The notes under the pieces were generated by a model that worked only from the letters and a program-made list of their open reading frames with translations, searched no databases and was not told the DNA's origin. From assembly GCA_903824185.1 (NCBI GenBank), contig CAIJVU010000007.1, positions 1 to 34,992 of the forward strand: DNA of 34,992 nucleotides, read 5' to 3'. The stretch is from an uncultured Hyphomicrobiales bacterium. Lineage in GTDB: Bacteria > Pseudomonadota > Alphaproteobacteria > Rhizobiales > Beijerinckiaceae. Of the stretch, positions 1 to 8,042 are shown piece after piece (the stretch's first letter is position 1; every line of letters starts with the position of its first letter). Both the position numbers and the translations under genes were made by a program.

Positions 1-10
1 ATAATTGAGA

Positions 11-28
11 CAGACGACATGTCGTCTG
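11..28. promoter_or_regulatory. 18-bp perfect palindrome upstream of the TPR-methyltransferase gene
   Basis: CAGACGACATGTCGTCTG reads the same on both strands over 18 bases. It ends 31 nt before the TTG start of the next gene. It has no loop and no T-run, so a protein-binding operator fits better than a terminator. The regulator is unknown, and the window edge hides what lies to its left. Confidence 0.4.
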
Positions 29-59
29 CACCCATTGAGCTTAGCCGAGGGCACTTGTT

Positions 60-1379
60 TTGAAATCGGGGACGGACCTGAAACCCACTGCGGAAAGCCC
101 CGACTATCAGGTGGCCTTGCTCTCGCACGCCGCAGGGGATTTTCTCAAGGCCGTTGAATTTTACAAATCCATGCCCGTGACCTCGCCCGATTATCTGGAA
201 GGGCAATATTATCTTGGCATTGCCCTGCATCATCTCGGGCAACATGATCAAGCGATCAATGTCTTGGAAGCCTGTATCGGATTGTCAGGCGACCGTGCGG
301 ATTGGCTGGGGGATCTGGGCAATGTTTTGGCGGCGCAAGGCAAATATGAAGCGGCCATCCAGACCTTTGAAAAAGCGATTGCCAAAGAGCCCGACAATGC
401 GTTGACGCGCATCAATCTGGGATCGATTTACGAGCGGCTGCAGCGCGATGCAGAGGCCGAGGCTTGTTATCAGGCCGCCACTGTGATTGATCCCGCAAGT
501 CCCGAAGCCTATCGCCTGCTCTCCACTCTTTACACGCGTCAGGGTCGTGCGGTTGATGCCGTGCATGCCTATTGCAAGAGCTATGTTCTGTTGCCTCTTG
601 AACAGACCAGCCCGTTCCTGCTTGGCAAAGCCTATTATGTTTTGGGTCGATTGGACGAGGCCGCCGCGGTCTATGCGCGCTGGAAGCAGGCAGAACCGGA
701 CAATCCCATTCCGGAGCATTTATACGCGGCCTGTTCCAATCTCGAAGTGCCGGAACGCTGCTCCGATGCCTATATCAATGTGACCTTTGATGATTACGCG
801 CCTGAATTTGACGCGAAACTCAATCAGCTCTCTTATCGTGGTCCGGCCCTTTTGCAAATTCTGCTGGATGATCTCAAGCTCCCGCCGCAATCTCTGGATA
901 TTCTGGATGCAGGCTGCGGGACAGGCCTGTGTGCCGATGCCTTGCGCCCCTTGGCCTCGCGCCTGACCGGCGTGGATCTGTCGCAAGCCATGCTGAATTT
1001 TGCGCAAGGGCGCGGGCCTTATGATGGCCTGCATTGTCAGGAAATCGGTGCCTTCCTGACCCAATATCCGCATGCCTATGACATGATCGCCTGCATCGAC
1101 ACCATGATCTATTTCGGGGCGCTCAAAACCATCATAGCGCAGCTGGCGCAGTCATTGAAAAAAGGCGGCTTGCTGATTTTCACCACCGAAGCCGCAGAAA
1201 CGCATGGGCAAAATTTCCGTCTGCAGCCGAGCGGTCGATATACCCATGCCCGTGCCTATCTCGAACAGGTCTTGGCCGCGAACGGATTCACACCCCTTCA
1301 CTGGAAAGAAGACATGTTGCGCATGGAGCTCGACAAGCCCGTGCAAGGCTATGCCATTGTGGTCCGCTTGGATCGCTGA
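60..1379 (+). CDS. TPR-repeat protein fused to a class I SAM-dependent methyltransferase
   Basis: The protein has 439 residues. The first ~240 form a run of tetratricopeptide-like helical repeats (for example the stretch around DWLGDLGNVLAAQGKYEAAI), which usually act as a protein-binding scaffold. A class I methyltransferase fold follows, with the SAM-binding glycine motif DAGCGTG at about residues 283-289 and an acidic strand end (LTGVDLS) after it. A C-terminal beta-rich end (QGYAIVVRLDR) completes the domain. The substrate is unknown; modification of a protein or small molecule held by the TPR part is inference. I chose the TTG start because an in-frame stop lies at 42-44 and GAGGG at 47-51 is spaced 8 nt from it. 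The gene is convergent with the next one, separated by 6 nt with no terminator. Confidence 0.8.
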   Translation: MKSGTDLKPTAESPDYQVALLSHAAGDFLKAVEFYKSMPVTSPDYLEGQYYLGIALHHLGQHDQAINVLEACIGLSGDRADWLGDLGNVLAAQGKYEAAIQTFEKAIAKEPDNALTRINLGSIYERLQRDAEAEACYQAATVIDPASPEAYRLLSTLYTRQGRAVDAVHAYCKSYVLLPLEQTSPFLLGKAYYVLGRLDEAAAVYARWKQAEPDNPIPEHLYAACSNLEVPERCSDAYINVTFDDYAPEFDAKLNQLSYRGPALLQILLDDLKLPPQSLDILDAGCGTGLCADALRPLASRLTGVDLSQAMLNFAQGRGPYDGLHCQEIGAFLTQYPHAYDMIACIDTMIYFGALKTIIAQLAQSLKKGGLLIFTTEAAETHGQNFRLQPSGRYTHARAYLEQVLAANGFTPLHWKEDMLRMELDKPVQGYAIVVRLDR

Positions 1380-1385
1380 AGCGAT

Positions 1386-1694
1386 TTATTGCATCACGAA
1401 ACGGCGCGGCGCCTTCCGCTCGACCACAAAATTGCGGGTGGTGGCTGTGCGCACTTCGACACTGCCGCCGCGTGGTTTAATGCGGACCTGACGGCTTTTG
1501 TTCAGGCGTTCGATTTCAGCCAGCACATCGGCGACATCACCGCCATAAAGACCCGTGGCAATTTCGATCTGCTCGGCAGGATCATCGGTGAGACCCTGAG
1601 CGGCAAAAACGGCTTCGCTGACCGTTGGCAAATCAACGCGAACCTTGCGGGATCCGTATTTTGTCTGCCAGACTTGGGGCGCATTCTTGGCCAT
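1386..1694 (-). CDS. small conserved hypothetical protein
   Basis: This is a 102-residue basic protein without signal peptide or membrane segment. It starts MAKNAPQVWQTKYGSRKVRV, has an acidic middle (LTDDPAEQIEIATGL) and ends with a basic tail. The composition looks like a real soluble protein, while the opposite-strand reading is rich in Phe/His and looks like a shadow. I chose ATG 1694; an upstream in-frame GTG at 1712 is possible and neither has a strong ribosome binding site. I believe short proteins with this N-terminus occur in other alphaproteobacteria, but I know no function. A nucleic-acid-binding role would fit the basic ends but is only a guess. Confidence 0.6.
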   Translation of the reverse strand: MAKNAPQVWQTKYGSRKVRVDLPTVSEAVFAAQGLTDDPAEQIEIATGLYGGDVADVLAEIERLNKSRQVRIKPRGGSVEVRTATTRNFVVERKAPRRFVMQ

Positions 1695-1796
1695 TTCAAA
1701 CACCACTTTCACAACTTGATCGAAGCCTTTTCATTAGAGGCCTTGAAAACATTCTCCATGATTTTTTGTGCAATGCAACATAAATTTGCGGGGACG

Positions 1797-1830
1797 TGAA
1801 AAAACCCGCGCCCTTGGCAGAGCGCGGGTT
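1797..1830 (-). terminator. Rho-independent terminator of the universal stress protein gene
   Basis: A perfect 9-bp stem (AACCCGCGC at 1803-1811, GCGCGGGTT at 1822-1830) with a 10-nt loop lies 27 nt beyond the stop of the leftward usp gene. On the minus strand it runs straight into a T-run. Confidence 0.85.
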
Positions 1831-1857
1831 CATTAAGCCGTTGAAACTCTTATGGAA

Positions 1858-2643
1858 TCAGTGAGACAGCAGAACCGGCAGGCTGGCATCGTTCAAGATG
1901 GCATCCGTCACTCCGCCCAAGACCCATTCACGGAATCGGGAATGGCCATAGCCCCCCATCACAATCAGGCCGCAGCCATTGGCCTTGGCTTCTTGCAGCA
2001 AGAGATCGCCGATATTGTCGCCATCCGACAGCATTTCCCGCACGCTGACATTGGCACCGTGATGGGCGAGAAGAGCGGCCACGTCATGGCCCATGCCCTT
2101 GCCATGCGGCGGATCAAAGACAGCCACGATCACCTGTTCGGAGGCATTCAGGAAGGTTTTGGCATCGCGCACCGCACGCGCTGATTCACGCGAGCCGTTC
2201 CATGCCACCAGCACGCGCTTGGCGAGTTGGTCGGACGCGCCATGCGGGACGGCCAGCACCGGCACACCCGATTCAAACATCAAATCACGGGCGACATCGG
2301 GGCTTGCCAGCACGATATCGCTGACACGGGCATGGGAGGAGGCGACGCTCAATTCATCCCCCTCCTCGCAGCGCCATTCGATCTCGACACCGGCTTTGGC
2401 GGCTTGCGCTTTGGTGACGCTTTCGGCCTTGTCTGCGGCGGCCTGCAAATAAGCCTGTTGCGCCTCGATCACGCTCGGCGTCATGTCAAATCCCATGCCG
2501 TCGGAATAGACCATGACAACCGGCTTCACATAAAGGGCCGCAATGTGGGCAGAATAGGTCCGGCCCAAGGTAAAGGCCAAAGCCAGTGCCGGATTGGTAT
2601 CCTCAGCGCCAGAAACAACCACGAGAATACTTTTGATGGACAT
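1858..2643 (-). CDS. universal stress protein, UspA family
   Basis: The protein has 261 residues, about twice a single Usp domain. The N-terminal half (MSIKSILVVVSGAEDTN) has lost the obvious nucleotide-binding signature. The C-terminal half keeps a Usp ATP-type motif, MGGYGHSRFREWVLGGVT, close to G-x2-G-x9-G-S/T, followed by the usual SLPVLLSH ending. Family members are cytoplasmic stress or nucleotide-responsive proteins; the specific role here is unknown. ATG 2643 is preferred over the longer frame because GGGAG lies 8 nt upstream. It is single-gene: a terminator follows, and a 9-bp inverted repeat lies 40 nt upstream of the start and may control it. Confidence 0.88.
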   Translation of the reverse strand: MSIKSILVVVSGAEDTNPALALAFTLGRTYSAHIAALYVKPVVMVYSDGMGFDMTPSVIEAQQAYLQAAADKAESVTKAQAAKAGVEIEWRCEEGDELSVASSHARVSDIVLASPDVARDLMFESGVPVLAVPHGASDQLAKRVLVAWNGSRESARAVRDAKTFLNASEQVIVAVFDPPHGKGMGHDVAALLAHHGANVSVREMLSDGDNIGDLLLQEAKANGCGLIVMGGYGHSRFREWVLGGVTDAILNDASLPVLLSH

Positions 2644-2682
2644 GTTCTTACTCCCTTTGATCCGCCATGCGGGTGATGGTTC

Positions 2683-2703
2683 ACCATGCAATCTTTGCAT
2701 GGT
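2683..2703. promoter_or_regulatory. inverted repeat upstream of usp, candidate operator
   Basis: ACCATGCAA and TTGCATGGT are perfect 9-bp arms separated by TCT. The element sits 40 nt upstream of the usp ATG, where an operator or a leader hairpin would act. No T-run follows on either strand, so a terminator is unlikely. Confidence 0.5.
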
Positions 2704-2710
2704 CCGGACA

Positions 2711-2749
2711 AGGGGGCCTTGCGCTATATCAAGAGCCCCTTGGCCCCCT
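2711..2749. repeat. GC-rich hairpin between the MaoC and usp genes
   Basis: AGGGGGCC (2711-2718) and GGCCCCCT (2742-2749) are perfect inverted arms with a 23-nt spacer, in which CTTG and CAAG can pair again. It lies 39 nt past the MaoC stop on the same strand, so it may end or stabilise that transcript. There is no U-run, so intrinsic termination is not assured. Confidence 0.4.
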
Positions 2750-2788
2750 CGTCTTAAAGTCTAAGCCGTGAATGCAGGCTTTTGCCGT

Positions 2789-3298
2789 TCAGGCGCTTTT
2801 TTGCGGCTCGGGACGATGGCGCCCCCCCGGCCCTTTGCCCTGCCGATACACCATCAAGGTGCGGCGGAAGGTGATGACGATCACCCCGTTCTGGTTATAG
2901 CCCAGCGTTTTAATGGTCACGATGCCGACATCGGGCCGCGACTTGGACTCGCGCAGCTCCAGCACCTCGCTTTCGGCATAGATCGTATCGCCTTCAAACA
3001 CCGGATTGGGCAGACGCACTTCATCCCAGCCGAGATTGGCAAAGACATTTTGCGACACATCGGTCACCGACTGGCCGGTCACCAGCGCAATGGTGAAGCA
3101 GGAATTGACCAAGGGTTTTCCGAATTCTGTATGGGCGGCGTAATGCGCGTCGTAATGGGGATGCGCGGTGTTGAGGGTAAGCATGGTAAACCATGCATTG
3201 TCGGTCGGCGTGATGGTGCGCCCGAGCGGATGCTTGTACACATCGCCGATCACGAAATCTTCGAAAAACCGCCCATTCCACCCTGCTTTGACAACCAT
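2789..3298 (-). CDS. MaoC-like (R)-specific enoyl-CoA hydratase family protein
   Basis: This is a 169-residue single hot-dog domain. It begins MVVKAGWNGRFFEDFVIGDV, followed by a TPTDNAWFTMLTLNTAHPHYD segment with the D/N-H arrangement of MaoC hydratases, then the strand VFEGDTIYAESEVLELRESK typical of the family. Members add water to 2-enoyl-CoA or related acyl-CoAs (crotonyl-, mesaconyl- or itaconyl-CoA type). The substrate cannot be read from the sequence. ATG 3298 is chosen because GGGAGG lies 7 nt upstream. It follows the AEC permease gene by 36 nt on the same strand, so the two are probably co-transcribed, suggesting uptake plus catabolism of an organic acid. Confidence 0.85.
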   Translation of the reverse strand: MVVKAGWNGRFFEDFVIGDVYKHPLGRTITPTDNAWFTMLTLNTAHPHYDAHYAAHTEFGKPLVNSCFTIALVTGQSVTDVSQNVFANLGWDEVRLPNPVFEGDTIYAESEVLELRESKSRPDVGIVTIKTLGYNQNGVIVITFRRTLMVYRQGKGPGGRHRPEPQKSA

Positions 3299-3334
3299 CA
3301 CGCATCCTCCCAAAAAATAATCGCCCATGCCCGC

Positions 3335-4297
3335 TCAGGGCAGGATCAACCGTTGCGGCAGAATATGTTGGCTCATCAGCCATAACAATCCTGTCACCGT
3401 TACAACCGACACCATGGTGCCCACTAAAATCGCCGCCGAAGCCTGTTCCACATAGACCCGATATTGATTGGCAATCACAAACACATTGAGGGCGGGCGGC
3501 AAAGCTGCCATCAGCACCGCCGTCATGGTCCATTCCCAACCGAAATCCCCAAGCCATGACAAGACCAGCCAAACAATCAACGGATGCAAGATCAATTTGA
3601 TCACCAATAAAATCGGCATCTCGATCGGCACCGCGCGCAATGGCCGCAAGGCCACCGTCACCCCCAACACAAACAAAGCACAGGGCGCGGCAGCATTTTT
3701 CAAAAACACCAGCATCGTATCAATGGGGGCCGGCGGCACATAATGGATCGAGGCCGCCGCGATCCCCAAAACGGTTGCGATATTGAAAGGATGGGTGATG
3801 ACCCGTTTGCCGACAAACCAAACGGTCTCACCAAGTTTCATTTTGTCTTGCGAGCCCAGCGCCATCAAAAACGGCACCAGCGTGAAATGCAGCGTATTGT
3901 CGAAAACAAAAATCAGCGCCGCTGGTGCAATCGCCGATGGCCCCAAAACCGCTAGCGTCAGGCCGGGCCCCATATAGCCGATATTGGCATAGGCACCGAT
4001 CACCGACTGGATGGTCGCCTGCCTGATATGGCCTGTGGTGATGATCCCCGTCGCAAAGGACAAGCAAAATACGAGAAAGGTCGACAAGGTCGTGCCCAGC
4101 ACGAAGGGCGCATTTTTTAACTGCTCGAACGGTGTCGCGGAAATCAGCTTGAACATCATGGCAGGCAGGGCCACATAGACGATAAAAAAATTCATCCATT
4201 GCAGACCGTCAGCCGGAGTCTTCATGAGCTTTCCGCAAAAAAAGCCCAGAAAAATCAGCCCGAAAAACGGCATCGCCAGTGAAATGACGTCGTTCAA
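3335..4297 (-). CDS. AEC family permease (auxin efflux carrier type)
   Basis: This is a 320-residue very hydrophobic protein with about ten membrane segments, starting MNDVISLAMPFFGLIFLGFF and ending in two helices around AAILVGTMVSVVTVTGLLWL. The two-halves layout with a loop after helix five is that of the AEC/malonate-carrier family, which moves small organic anions across the inner membrane. The start is a TTG; no better start gives the full first helix, and the ribosome binding site is weak. It is probably the first gene of a two-gene unit with the MaoC hydratase. The substrate is unknown. Confidence 0.85.
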   Translation of the reverse strand: MNDVISLAMPFFGLIFLGFFCGKLMKTPADGLQWMNFFIVYVALPAMMFKLISATPFEQLKNAPFVLGTTLSTFLVFCLSFATGIITTGHIRQATIQSVIGAYANIGYMGPGLTLAVLGPSAIAPAALIFVFDNTLHFTLVPFLMALGSQDKMKLGETVWFVGKRVITHPFNIATVLGIAAASIHYVPPAPIDTMLVFLKNAAAPCALFVLGVTVALRPLRAVPIEMPILLVIKLILHPLIVWLVLSWLGDFGWEWTMTAVLMAALPPALNVFVIANQYRVYVEQASAAILVGTMVSVVTVTGLLWLMSQHILPQRLILP

Positions 4298-4384
4298 AGT
4301 AATTCTCGCAAAGCAATCATCAAAAGCAATCCTCGCATCGGTCGGACGGTGCCATCAAAACCAAAGCTTGATAGGCTGCTGACG

Positions 4385-4478
4385 CTTGGCTTTTCTTACA
4401 AGGGAAAAAGCGATTTGTCTTGGCTTACACGCTGTCAGGCTGGCATGCAAAAAAAATGCACCCTTTCCCTCAGCCAAG
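4385..4478. promoter_or_regulatory. repeat cluster in the divergent intergenic region (permease / lpxL-like gene)
   Basis: CTTGGCTT occurs twice as a direct repeat (4385-4392 and 4419-4426), with an inverted copy AGCCAAG at 4472-4478. AGGGAAA (4401-4407) also has an inverted partner TTTCCCT (4464-4470). The cluster lies in the 226-nt gap between two divergent genes, where operators would be expected. I could not make out a convincing -35/-10 pair. Confidence 0.35.
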
Positions 4479-4523
4479 CCCCATGCTAGCTGATCTTGCG
4501 CAATTCAATAGGTAAGGTTCGAT

Positions 4524-5447
4524 TTGACACGCCAAGCCCCTGATCAGGCCGATCACACCCCCACAAAGCCCGCTTTGCTCGGGCCGTTTGGCTTGTGGTC
4601 GCGGCTTGAGGCCTTCGGCTTCTGGCTGTTCATGCGGTTCATGCAAGCGCTGCCGCTAGAAACCGCCACGGCTTTTTCGGCAAAGCTCTGGCAATGGATT
4701 GCCCCTCGCCTCTATCGGCACAAGCGGGCGCTGACGCATCTTCAACTGGCCTATCCCGAAAAAAGCCCTGCCGAATGCGACGCCATCGCCAAGCGCATGT
4801 GGGGCCATTTGGGGGCGACCTTTGCCGAATCTTTTCATCTGCCGCAACTGGCCGCCGAACCCGCGCGCTATGAAATTTGCGCCACCCCAGAGGCCGCGCA
4901 TGTCATGCGCCACCATCACGGCCTTGTCATGGTCTCTCTGCATATGGGCAATTGGGAAATCAACGCGCTCGCGGCCCATAAAATGGGGATCGCCTTGGCG
5001 GGCGCATATCAAAAAATCAAAAACCCGTTGGTCGATCGCATGATACAGGACATGCGCCTGCCTTATTATCCGCAAGGCCTGTTCAGCAAGGGGCATGAGG
5101 CCGCCAAAGCCTTGCTGAAAGTCATCCGCGATGGGCATGCCGTCGCTCTGATGGCGGATCTGCGCGAAGGGCGCGGATTGGCCGTGCCTTTTTTTGGTCG
5201 TCCGGCCCCCTCCAATCCCTTTCCGGCGATTTTGGCGCGTGGTCGCAAAGTGCCGCTGGTCGCGGCTTGTTCCATTCGCACGGGTCCGGGGCTTTATCGC
5301 ATCGAGGTCGAGGTCATCCCTGTGCCCGTTACCGATGACAAAGACCAGGATGTGTTGGCGCTAACCGCCAATATCCAATCCTGTTTTGAAAAAATGATCC
5401 GCGCGCATCCCGATCAATGGATGTGGGGCCACCGCCGCTGGGGTTAA
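4524..5447 (+). CDS. LpxL/HtrB-like lipid A acyltransferase
   Basis: The protein has 307 residues and transfers, by family, an acyl chain from acyl-ACP to a lipid A precursor at the inner membrane. A hydrophobic N-terminal anchor (about 26-45) precedes the acyltransferase domain. The catalytic HX4(D/E) motif is HMGNWE, with H140 and E145. It is followed by MADLREGRGLAVPFFGRPAP and the C-terminal HPDQWMWGHRRW typical of the family. The start is TTG at 4524, supported by AGGTAAGG about 6 nt upstream. It stands alone and diverges from the permease gene. Which secondary acyl chain it adds cannot be told from sequence. Confidence 0.85.
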   Translation: MTRQAPDQADHTPTKPALLGPFGLWSRLEAFGFWLFMRFMQALPLETATAFSAKLWQWIAPRLYRHKRALTHLQLAYPEKSPAECDAIAKRMWGHLGATFAESFHLPQLAAEPARYEICATPEAAHVMRHHHGLVMVSLHMGNWEINALAAHKMGIALAGAYQKIKNPLVDRMIQDMRLPYYPQGLFSKGHEAAKALLKVIRDGHAVALMADLREGRGLAVPFFGRPAPSNPFPAILARGRKVPLVAACSIRTGPGLYRIEVEVIPVPVTDDKDQDVLALTANIQSCFEKMIRAHPDQWMWGHRRWG

Positions 5448-5496
5448 GCAGTCGCGGATGGGACCGCATTGTAGTATAACACAATTTTAATCACAG

Positions 5497-5534
5497 CGTC
5501 ATTGCGAGCCGTCGAAGACGGCGCGGCAATCCAC
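5497..5534. repeat. imperfect palindromic element of the dispersed CGTCATTGCGAG...GCAATCC type
   Basis: CGTCATTGCGAG is followed by GCCGTC-GAA-GACGGC and then GCGGCAATCC. The arms ATTGC/GCAAT and GCCGTC/GACGGC form a hairpin with a small internal mismatch. This motif is well known as a dispersed intergenic repeat in many unrelated bacterial genomes. Only one copy is in this window, between the convergent lpxL-like and cyclotransferase-like genes. Confidence 0.6.
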
Positions 5535-5579
5535 TCTTTGCGTTCAATCCAAAACCATTTCCAGCGCCGTCGCGCGTTC

Positions 5580-6068
5580 TCAACCCTCGTTGAAAATCGG
5601 CAGGGTTTCAAAAGCCTCAAGACGCGCGACATAGGCCGCGGGCAAGAGATCACGTCCGGCCAAGAGGTGATCGAGATAAAAGCGCGGTGGCTTCAAGGAG
5701 GGATCCAAATCCCCATCCGCCAGATAGACGACAGCCTCAACCCCATCACCCAACAAAGGCCGTGTCACAAGCAAAGGCGCCCGCCGGTAATGCCCGCCCG
5801 CAACCCCTTCATAGCGATCCAGCACGTCAAGCCCGCGCGCATCGATCAAATTCAATGTGCCGTAAATTTCGTCTTGCGCATGCGGCACGATATGGGCCGC
5901 GCCACCCCCCGTAAATTTGGCCCAAGGCTTGGCGAAAACCAATTGCCATCCGGCCACAAAACCCAAGACCCTGTCTTTGACCTGCAAGCCCTCAGGGATC
6001 AGACGCGCTGTTTCCAAACGCGCCCGATCCATATTGGAGCCATAGGCAAAATACCAGACATCCGCCAT
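5580..6068 (-). CDS. gamma-glutamylcyclotransferase-like protein
   Basis: The protein has 162 residues. The N-terminal YFAYGSNM (residues 6-13) is the substrate-cradling loop of the GGCT fold, and DRYEGV carries the conserved acidic residue that acts as general acid/base in active members. A strand near the C-terminus (VEAVVYLADG) completes the barrel. Family members cyclise gamma-glutamyl groups or trim gamma-glutamyl amines to 5-oxoproline; the true substrate here is not known. Its ATG lies 3 nt after the thrS stop, so it is the distal gene of a yidD-thrS transcript and is probably translated by reinitiation or coupling. Confidence 0.82.
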   Translation of the reverse strand: MADVWYFAYGSNMDRARLETARLIPEGLQVKDRVLGFVAGWQLVFAKPWAKFTGGGAAHIVPHAQDEIYGTLNLIDARGLDVLDRYEGVAGGHYRRAPLLVTRPLLGDGVEAVVYLADGDLDPSLKPPRFYLDHLLAGRDLLPAAYVARLEAFETLPIFNEG

Positions 6069-6071
6069 GTG

Positions 6072-8042
6072 TTATGCTTCGCTGTGTAAGCGGCGCAGAT
6101 CAGGCGCAATGGCTTCATCCGCCAAAAGCGCCAAGGCATCGTGCAAAGACAGGCTGGTTTGATCGGGGGATCCGAAACGGCGGATCGACACGCTCTGCTC
6201 GGCCGCTTCTTTGCGGCCCACTACCAGCAAGACCGGCACTTTCGCCAGCGAATGTTCGCGCACTTTGTAGGTGATTTTCTCGTTGCGCAAATCGGTTTCC
6301 ACGCGCAAACCCGCGCGCTTCAACTGCCGCGCCACGTCCCGCGCATAGTCATCCCCGTCATTGGTAATGGTGCAGACAACAGCCTGCAACGGCGCCAGCC
6401 AAAGCGGGAAATGACCGGCAAAATGTTCGATCAAAATCCCCGTGAAGCGTTCCATGGATCCGCAGATCGCGCGATGGATCATCACCGGCACGGTTTTTGA
6501 TCCATCCTCGGCAATGTAGAAAGCGCCGAAGCGTTCGGGCAAATTGAAATCGACTTGCGTGGTTCCGCATTGCCAGTCACGACCAATCGCATCACGCAAG
6601 ACATATTCGAATTTGGGCCCATAAAACGCACCCTCGCCCGGATTGATGGAGGTCTCGATCAAGCCGCCTGACTGTTCTTTGATTTGATCGAGCACCTGCG
6701 TCATCACGCTTTCCGCACGATCCCACAAAGCATCGCTGCCCACGCGTTTTTCAGGACGCGTCGAGAGTTTGACAACGATCTTGTCAAAGCCGAAATCCCT
6801 ATAGGTGGTGAGGATCAAATCATTGATCGCCAGACATTCTGCGGCCATTTGTTCATCGGTGCAGAAAATATGCGCATCATCTTGCGTGAAGCCACGCACG
6901 CGCATCAAACCATGCAAAGCGCCCGACGGCTCATAGCGATGCACCGCGCCAAATTCCGCCAGACGCAACGGCAGATCACGATAGGATTTCAAACCATGTT
7001 TGAAAATCTGCACATGGCCGGGGCAGTTCATCGGCTTGATGGCAAAGACACGCTCGTCATCGGTTTCATCACCGGCCGATTTGGCCATGAACATGTTTTC
7101 TTTGTACCAGCCCCAATGGCCCGATGTTTCCCAAAGCGATTTATCAAGCAGCTGCGGGGCATTCACCTCGTCATAACCCAGATGGCTCAAGCGGCGGCGC
7201 ATGTAGGAAATGAGGGATTGAAAAAGCGTCCAGCCTTTCGGATGCCAGAACACCGTTCCCGGCCCTTCTTCCTGAAAATGGAAAAGATCCATCTCGCGGC
7301 CGAGACGACGGTGATCGCGTTTCTCGGCCTCTTCCAACTGATGCAGATAGGCGGCGAGATCGTCTTTATTGGAAAAGGCTGTCGCATAGATACGGGTCAG
7401 CATCGGATTGTTGCTGTCACCGCGCCAGTAAGCGCCCGCCACTTTCATCAATTTGAACGCATCGCCGATTTTGCCGGTCGAGGTCATATGCGGCCCACGG
7501 CATAAATCAAACCACTCACCCTGACGATAGATTTTCAAATCTTCGCCAGCGGGAATGGCATCAACCAATTCCACTTTGAACGCCTCGCCTTTTTTCTCAA
7601 ACAGCGCGCGCACATCATCACGGGTCCAGACTTCTTTGGTAAAAGGTTGATCGCGCGCAATGATCTTGCGCATCTCGGCCTCGATCACCGGAAAATCGTC
7701 GGGCGTAAACGGCACATCCCGATAGAAGTCGTAATAAAAACCATTTTCAATCACGGGGCCGATGGTCACCTGTGTATCGGGCCATAAATTTTGCACGGCT
7801 TCTGCCAAGACATGGGCGCAGTCATGGCGGATCAATTCAAGAGCGCGCGGATCATCCCTATTGATCAATTCAATGCGGGCATCGCGGCTGATCGGATCAT
7901 GCAAATCGGTGAGGACACCATCAAGCGCCATCGCCACTGTGCGCTTGGCCAAAGAGGGGGAAATGCCCTTGGCAATTTCGAAACCGGAAATGCCTTCGGA
8001 AAATTCGCGGCGGGCGCCATCTGGAAATGTCAGGAAAATCAT
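6072..8042 (-). CDS. thrS: threonyl-tRNA synthetase
   Basis: The enzyme charges tRNA-Thr with threonine in the cytoplasm. It is 656 residues, full length for bacterial ThrRS. A TGS domain covers about 1-62. The editing domain follows, with HDCAH (H73, H77) and the downstream CRGPHM. Next come the class II catalytic core, with zinc-ligand region MNCPGH and [21 protein letters not shown], and a C-terminal anticodon-binding domain from about 555. ATG 8042 is chosen over the longer frame because AAGGAGAGG is 5 nt upstream. The stretch just before this ribosome binding site can fold like a tRNA-Thr anticodon arm, so translational autoregulation is likely. Confidence 0.98.
   Translation of the reverse strand: MIFLTFPDGARREFSEGISGFEIAKGISPSLAKRTVAMALDGVLTDLHDPISRDARIELINRDDPRALELIRHDCAHVLAEAVQNLWPDTQVTIGPVIENGFYYDFYRDVPFTPDDFPVIEAEMRKIIARDQPFTKEVWTRDDVRALFEKKGEAFKVELVDAIPAGEDLKIYRQGEWFDLCRGPHMTSTGKIGDAFKLMKVAGAYWRGDSNNPMLTRIYATAFSNKDDLAAYLHQLEEAEKRDHRRLGREMDLFHFQEEGPGTVFWHPKGWTLFQSLISYMRRRLSHLGYDEVNAPQLLDKSLWETSGHWGWYKENMFMAKSAGDETDDERVFAIKPMNCPGHVQIFKHGLKSYRDLPLRLAEFGAVHRYEPSGALHGLMRVRGFTQDDAHIFCTDEQMAAECLAINDLILTTYRDFGFDKIVVKLSTRPEKRVGSDALWDRAESVMTQVLDQIKEQSGGLIETSINPGEGAFYGPKFEYVLRDAIGRDWQCGTTQVDFNLPERFGAFYIAEDGSKTVPVMIHRAICGSMERFTGILIEHFAGHFPLWLAPLQAVVCTITNDGDDYARDVARQLKRAGLRVETDLRNEKITYKVREHSLAKVPVLLVVGRKEAAEQSVSIRRFGSPDQTSLSLHDALALLADEAIAPDLRRLHSEA

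Noticed and set aside
1389-1799. 136-codon rightward open frame opposite the small conserved hypothetical gene
   Set aside because: The leftward reading has the more natural protein composition, and the rightward end runs towards the usp terminator.
6684-7505. 273-codon rightward open frame inside thrS
   Set aside because: Antisense to the catalytic core of thrS; no domain recognised.
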